Assembly: GCA_934229275.1 (NCBI GenBank)
Contig: CAKQDN010000050.1
Span: 1 to 8,837 of the forward strand
DNA: 8,837 bases
Source: an uncultured Clostridia bacterium
GTDB taxonomy: Bacteria > Bacillota > Clostridia > Christensenellales > Pumilibacteraceae
Reading direction: 5' to 3'
The notes below the pieces were generated by a model. It searched no databases and had not been told where the DNA came from. It saw nothing but the letters and a program-made list of their open reading frames with translations. Within the stretch, counting starts at the first letter, position 1. Every line of letters starts with the position of its first letter. The position numbers and the translations under genes were made by a program. Below, piece by piece: positions 6,478 through 8,837 of the stretch.

Positions 6478-7040
6478 TGACGGAGCGGTTTTCGGACGTA
6501 CTCGCCGACGACGAGAACGTTTTGGGCTCGTACAAGCCCGATAAATTAAAGTTTTTCTTCATGGCAATACTCACTTACTGCGTCATAGGACTGGTAATCG
6601 CGATCTGCGCAACGCTTGCTATTATCTTCCTTCCGAACGAAACGCAGGACGACGGCGTGCTTTGGTACAAATTCATTCCGTCGGTCGTGTTTGCGGCAGG
6701 ACTTATCGTCAACTGCGGCCTGGACGTAATCTGGTATAAAAACGTGAGTTATTGCTACACGAACAAGCGCATAATCATCAGATGCGGCGTGTTCGGAGTG
6801 TACTATCGCTGCCTGGCTCTCGATTCGATAGGCGTTATTGACGTCAGCATAACGGTCTTCGACAAGATGCTCTCGCGCGGAACAGGCACTCTGCGATTCG
6901 GTTCGCTCGCCCGTCCCACCGTTCCCAATACGGGAATGTACGCCTTTATGCACGTCAAGTCGCCCTACGAGGTGTACAAGTGCGTTAAAGACGCCGTGGA
7001 CAAAGCGAAAAGCCTGTCATCGAACACGCAAGTAAATTGA
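6477..7040 (+). CDS. Membrane-anchored bacterial PH-domain protein (bPH2/DUF304-like)
   Basis: A 187-residue membrane protein with two hydrophobic helices, about residues 27-52 and 66-86. A bacterial PH-like domain follows at about 88-178: VSYCYTNKRIIIRCGVFG, then CLALDSIGVIDVSITVFDKMLSRGTGTLRFGS. That second block is the usual core of the YdbT/bPH2 family, with its alternating strands and the R-G-T-G-T-L turn. Proteins of this kind sit in the cytoplasmic membrane; their function is not well defined. The ATG at 6477 shares one base with the GH43 stop (TAATG), so translation is probably coupled, with GAGG at 6463-6466 as a weak ribosome site. Being linked to a glycosidase suggests, but does not show, a role in the same response. 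Confidence 0.8.
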   Translation: MTERFSDVLADDENVLGSYKPDKLKFFFMAILTYCVIGLVIAICATLAIIFLPNETQDDGVLWYKFIPSVVFAAGLIVNCGLDVIWYKNVSYCYTNKRIIIRCGVFGVYYRCLALDSIGVIDVSITVFDKMLSRGTGTLRFGSLARPTVPNTGMYAFMHVKSPYEVYKCVKDAVDKAKSLSSNTQVN

Positions 7041-7060
7041 TGGAAACATATTTAAAAGGA

Positions 7061-7083
7061 ACGGCTTCGTGCCGTAATTACGG
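7061..7083 (+). promoter_or_regulatory. Overlapping hairpin and 12-bp palindrome upstream of the XRE gene
   Basis: CCGTAATTACGG (7072-7083) is a perfect 12-bp palindrome ending 7 bases before the XRE ATG. It overlaps a second dyad, ACGGC (7061-7065) / GCCGT (7071-7075). The middle CCGT can pair with either flanking ACGG, so the two RNA folds are mutually exclusive. A DNA operator for the adjacent XRE dimer is the simplest reading. An RNA switch near the weak GGTGG ribosome site (7082-7086) is an alternative. Confidence 0.5.
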
Positions 7084-7090
7084 TGGTGTT

Positions 7091-7297
7091 ATGAATAAAA
7101 TACAAGAAAGATTAAAAGAACTCAGAAAAGTAATGAAAGTTACCCAGCGCAACGTCGCAGACGAACTCGGAATCACCCAGGTTACGTACTGCCACTGGGA
7201 AAACGGTCAGACTCAGCCCGACATCGAGAACATTATTGCTCTTTGCAAGTATTTCTCCGTGTCTGCAGACTATCTGCTCGGAATCAGCGATTTCTAA
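7091..7297 (+). CDS. Small XRE/Cro-CI-type helix-turn-helix regulator
   Basis: A 68-residue protein that is nearly all DNA-binding domain. RLKELRKVMKVTQRNVADELGITQVTYCHWENGQTQPDIENIIALCKYFSVSADYLLG spans residues 7-64, and the recognition helix is about ITQVTYCHWENG. The YLLGI ending is typical of stand-alone Firmicute XRE proteins. It has no effector domain, so it probably acts as a simple dimeric repressor. The ATG at 7091 is preferred because it gives the canonical domain length and lies just after a palindrome. An ATG at 7040 overlapping the PH-gene stop (TGATG) would give 85 residues with a 17-residue N-terminal extension, and no ribosome site is seen there. It is the last gene of the GH43 operon, followed by a strong terminator. 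Confidence 0.88.
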   Translation: MNKIQERLKELRKVMKVTQRNVADELGITQVTYCHWENGQTQPDIENIIALCKYFSVSADYLLGISDF

Positions 7298-7319
7298 TCG
7301 CCTTTTAAACGATAAAAAC

Positions 7320-7356
7320 CTCTCCTTGCGGCTGACGGCGTAGGAGAGATTTTTTT
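7320..7356 (+). terminator. Rho-independent terminator ending the GH43-PH-XRE operon
   Basis: Perfect 7-bp arms CTCTCCT (7320-7326) and AGGAGAG (7342-7348), then an A and seven T (7350-7356). It begins 22 bases after the XRE stop. Confidence 0.9.
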
Positions 7357-7453
7357 ATTTCACGCGATTTTTTGAGTTTGACGAACGTTTTCTATCCGAG
7401 TTGCGGATTTTTAACGAAAAATAAGTCGATTTTGCAAATTTATGCGAAAAAAC

Positions 7454-7483
7454 TTTGCATATCCCGTATATTTGTGCTATAAT
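7454..7483 (+). promoter_or_regulatory. Extended -10 promoter giving a leaderless SLOG mRNA
   Basis: A perfect TATAAT (7478-7483) preceded by TGC makes an extended -10 element (TGnTATAAT). A weak -35, TTTGCA (7454-7459), lies 18 bp upstream. The ATG is 8 bases after the -10 box, so the mRNA should begin at or within about two bases of the start codon, with no ribosome site. An inverted repeat TATGC (7441-7445) / GCATA (7457-7461) flanks the -35. Confidence 0.75.
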
Positions 7484-7491
7484 ACCCCGGT

Positions 7492-8004
7492 ATGGAAAAA
7501 ACGTGTGCGTTCACGGGAAACCGCCCCGAAAAATTACCCTGGAAATACGACGAGAGCGATCCTCGCTGCGTGCGTGCAAAGCAGGAAATAGCAAACCGTG
7601 TGCGTGAAGCGGTTCGCGACGGCTACGTCAGGTTTATATCCGGCATGGCGCAGGGAGGAGACGTATTCTTTGCCGAAAGCGTTCTCGCGCTCAAAGACGA
7701 AAATCCGTCCGTAACGCTCGAATGTGCCGTTCCGTACCGCGGGCAGGCGAGTCGCTGGAGCGGAGAATATCGGCTCCGTTACGACGATATATTAAAAAGA
7801 GCCGATAAAATAACCGTGCTGTCGGATGACTATACGCCATGGTGCATGCACGTCCGCAACCGATACATGGTGGACAACTGTTCGCGGCTCATCACGCTCG
7901 ACTACGGCAAAAGCGGCGGCACGCAGTACACTATCGGGTACGCAAAAAGCAAAAATAAAGAAATCGTAGACGTTTTTTGCGTTAAATTTGAAATTGACCC
8001 TTAA
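7492..8004 (+). CDS. SLOG-family protein (DUF1273, YpsA-like)
   Basis: A 170-residue protein with a single Rossmann-like SLOG domain. The signatures are CAFTGNRPEKLPW (5-17), FISGMAQGGDVFFAESVL (48-65), CAVPYRGQASRW (78-89), and MVDNCSRLITLDYGKSGGTQYTIGYA (126-151), whose GGT-type turn is typical. SLOG domains bind nucleotides or nucleotide derivatives; YpsA of Bacillus subtilis is linked to cell division, but its ligand is not settled. The ligand and role here are therefore unknown. The ATG at 7492 follows an extended -10 box by only 8 bases and has no ribosome site. The next in-frame Met, M52, lies inside the core motif and cannot be the start. No terminator is seen before the next gene, so read-through into it is likely. 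Confidence 0.88.
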   Translation: MEKTCAFTGNRPEKLPWKYDESDPRCVRAKQEIANRVREAVRDGYVRFISGMAQGGDVFFAESVLALKDENPSVTLECAVPYRGQASRWSGEYRLRYDDILKRADKITVLSDDYTPWCMHVRNRYMVDNCSRLITLDYGKSGGTQYTIGYAKSKNKEIVDVFCVKFEIDP

Positions 8005-8010
8005 AAACAG

Positions 8011-8039
8011 TTTACAAACGTCACGGAAATGCATATAAT
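8011..8039 (+). promoter_or_regulatory. Sigma-A promoter of the acidic zinc-module gene
   Basis: TTTACA (8011-8016), a 17-bp spacer and a perfect TATAAT (8034-8039), starting 7 bases after the preceding stop codon. The leader would be about 22 bases and carries TAGGAGA at 8056-8062. Confidence 0.83.
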
Positions 8040-8067
8040 ATTGGCGAAATTATCGTAGGAGAAATTT

Positions 8068-8556
8068 ATGGCAAAATACATCTTATGTCCGCGTTGTGAA
8101 CTTAATTATATAGAAGAAAGCGAAGAGTACTGCACCGTCTGCAAGGCGGAAATGGGACTCATCGATTCGAGTATTCTCATCCCCGAAGAAGAAGTGGAAT
8201 CAAGCGAAAAACTCTGCCCGATCTGCAAGGTCAACTATATCGGCGACGACGAGGAAATGTGCTTTATGTGCGCAAAAGAACGTGAGAAGCAGAAAACCGA
8301 AGAGGAAGCCGACAACAACGACGACTGGCACGAGGAATTCGAAGAAACCGAAGAGGACGAAGACGAACCGCTCTCTCTCGAAGGACTCGGCGAAGACGAA
8401 CTAAGCGACGACGAAGAAGAGGAAACGGACGATCACACTTCCGACGAGCCCGACGACTTCGACTTTTCAAACGTCGATCCCAACGACTTCGAGGAAGACG
8501 ACGATGAAGAGGAAGACGAAGATAAAGACGACAAGGACGACAAGGACGAAGATTAG
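8068..8556 (+). CDS. Duplicated zinc-ribbon protein with long acidic tail, function unknown
   Basis: A 162-residue protein I cannot assign to a characterised function. It begins with two copies of a four-cysteine module: C7-C10-C22-C25 and C50-C53-C65-C68, 43 residues apart. Both follow the pattern LCPxCxxNYIxxxEExCxxC, so one arose by duplication and each should bind a zinc ion. Residues about 77-162 are almost wholly Asp and Glu with a few Lys (ending KDDKDDKDED), and are probably disordered. There is no signal peptide or membrane helix. An acidic tail joined to zinc ribbons could mimic nucleic acid or contact a basic partner such as RNA polymerase or the ribosome; this is inference. The tail resembles that of RNA polymerase delta, but the N-terminus is unrelated to it. 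The ATG has TAGGAGA at 8056-8062. Confidence 0.8.
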   Translation: MAKYILCPRCELNYIEESEEYCTVCKAEMGLIDSSILIPEEEVESSEKLCPICKVNYIGDDEEMCFMCAKEREKQKTEEEADNNDDWHEEFEETEEDEDEPLSLEGLGEDELSDDEEEETDDHTSDEPDDFDFSNVDPNDFEEDDDEEEDEDKDDKDDKDED

Positions 8557-8581
8557 TCCGCTATTTGAATAAAAAGCACAG

Positions 8582-8610
8582 ACGCACGGCTTGAATTCCG
8601 TGCGTTTTTT
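8582..8610 (+). terminator. Rho-independent terminator after the acidic-protein gene
   Basis: Arms ACGCACGG (8582-8589) and CCGTGCGT (8598-8605) pair perfectly around an 8-base loop and run into six T (8605-8610). An outer repeat AAGCAC (8574-8579) / GTGCTT (8612-8617) could lengthen the stem. Confidence 0.9.
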
Positions 8611-8725
8611 CGTGCTTTAAACCATTTTTCGGCTTTACCGGGCGTAACGAAACGAGAGAAAATCGCTTTTTTGCAACAAAAAACTAAATTGCTTAAAAAA
8701 TTTTCAAAAATTACCATAAAAATAC

Positions 8726-8753
8726 TTGACAAGCCTGTCCCGTTTGTGATAAT
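8726..8753 (+). promoter_or_regulatory. Strong promoter with upstream A/T tracts, gene beyond window
   Basis: TTGACA (8726-8731), a 16-bp spacer and GATAAT (8748-8753) preceded by TGT, an extended -10. A- and T-tracts at about 8695-8722 resemble an UP element. The start should be near 8760. Confidence 0.78.
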
Positions 8754-8759
8754 ATATAA

Positions 8760-8837
8760 GGGCTGTCGCGAATGACAGCGGAAGCACATTGACAAAAGAA
8801 TAGTGAAAGCAAAACAACAAAAACGAATTTTACACAA
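8760..8837 (+). other. Untranslated leader, possibly of an rRNA operon (cut by window edge)
   Basis: Just after the start there is a hairpin, GCTGTC (8762-8767) / GACAGC (8774-8779). It is followed by TTGACAAAAGAATAG (8789-8803), which resembles the TTGAAAACTGAATAG-like boxA stretch common ahead of Firmicute rRNA genes. No ribosome site or start codon is visible up to the end. The region 8618-8725 before the promoter holds no gene that I can support. Confidence 0.4.

Noticed and set aside
8553..8837. 94-residue open frame on the minus strand at the right end
   Set aside because: It runs through a strong promoter and a terminator of the other strand and has no domain or ribosome site.
1..8837. 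Mobile element, CRISPR array, toxin-antitoxin or defence island
   Set aside because: No transposase, integrase, spaced repeats, att-like duplications or defence signature were seen. The XRE gene has no toxin partner beside it, and the SLOG gene has no effector neighbour typical of SLOG-based defence systems.

Overview
This window looks like chromosomal DNA from an anaerobic, low-to-mid-GC Firmicute, probably an uncultured gut-type clostridial lineage. The evidence is AT-rich intergenic DNA with near-consensus sigma-A promoters (TTGACA, 17 bp spacer, TATAAT), GGAGG-type ribosome sites, T-tract hairpin terminators, and typical clostridial families (Cthe_2159-like carbohydrate-binding beta-helix, cytidylate kinase-like protein, bacterial PH protein, SLOG protein). 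The lineage is inferred; no marker gene lies inside the window.

Layout. 1-911: the 3' end of a cysteine-rich beta-helix protein, probably a carbohydrate-binding domain. It converges on a LysR regulator (996-1892, minus) across a shared hairpin terminator. The LysR gene has an excellent promoter with a T-N11-A operator on its transcription start, which suggests autoregulation. A 325-base divergent intergenic region follows, holding an unexplained GC-rich hairpin. 2218-3513 encodes a PlsC-type acyltransferase fused to a zinc ribbon and an unassigned C-terminal domain. 3624-4637 encodes a DEDDh exonuclease with a BRCT-like C-terminus, whose -10 box lies so close to the ATG that the mRNA should be leaderless. 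It converges on a cytidylate kinase-like gene (4684-5286, minus). 5542-7297 is a three-gene operon: a cytoplasmic GH43 glycosidase, a two-TM bacterial PH-domain protein whose start overlaps the GH43 stop, and a small XRE-type regulator preceded by a perfect 12-bp palindrome. After a strong terminator comes a second apparently leaderless gene, a SLOG/DUF1273 (YpsA-like) protein (7492-8004). Next is a small, very acidic protein with a duplicated four-cysteine zinc module (8068-8556). The window ends with a terminator and a strong promoter whose leader resembles the start of an rRNA operon; the transcribed gene lies beyond the edge.

How the genes work together. Most units are single genes with their own promoter and terminator, so this is mostly ordinary chromosome and not a mobile island or defence locus. 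The only clear multi-gene unit is GH43-PH-XRE, where a sugar-cleaving enzyme, a membrane protein and a regulator are co-transcribed. No transposase, integrase, CRISPR array, tRNA or att-like repeat was seen. The observations most worth checking are the two leaderless genes, the duplicated-zinc-module acidic protein, the acyltransferase-zinc-ribbon fusion, the XRE palindrome and the possible rRNA leader.
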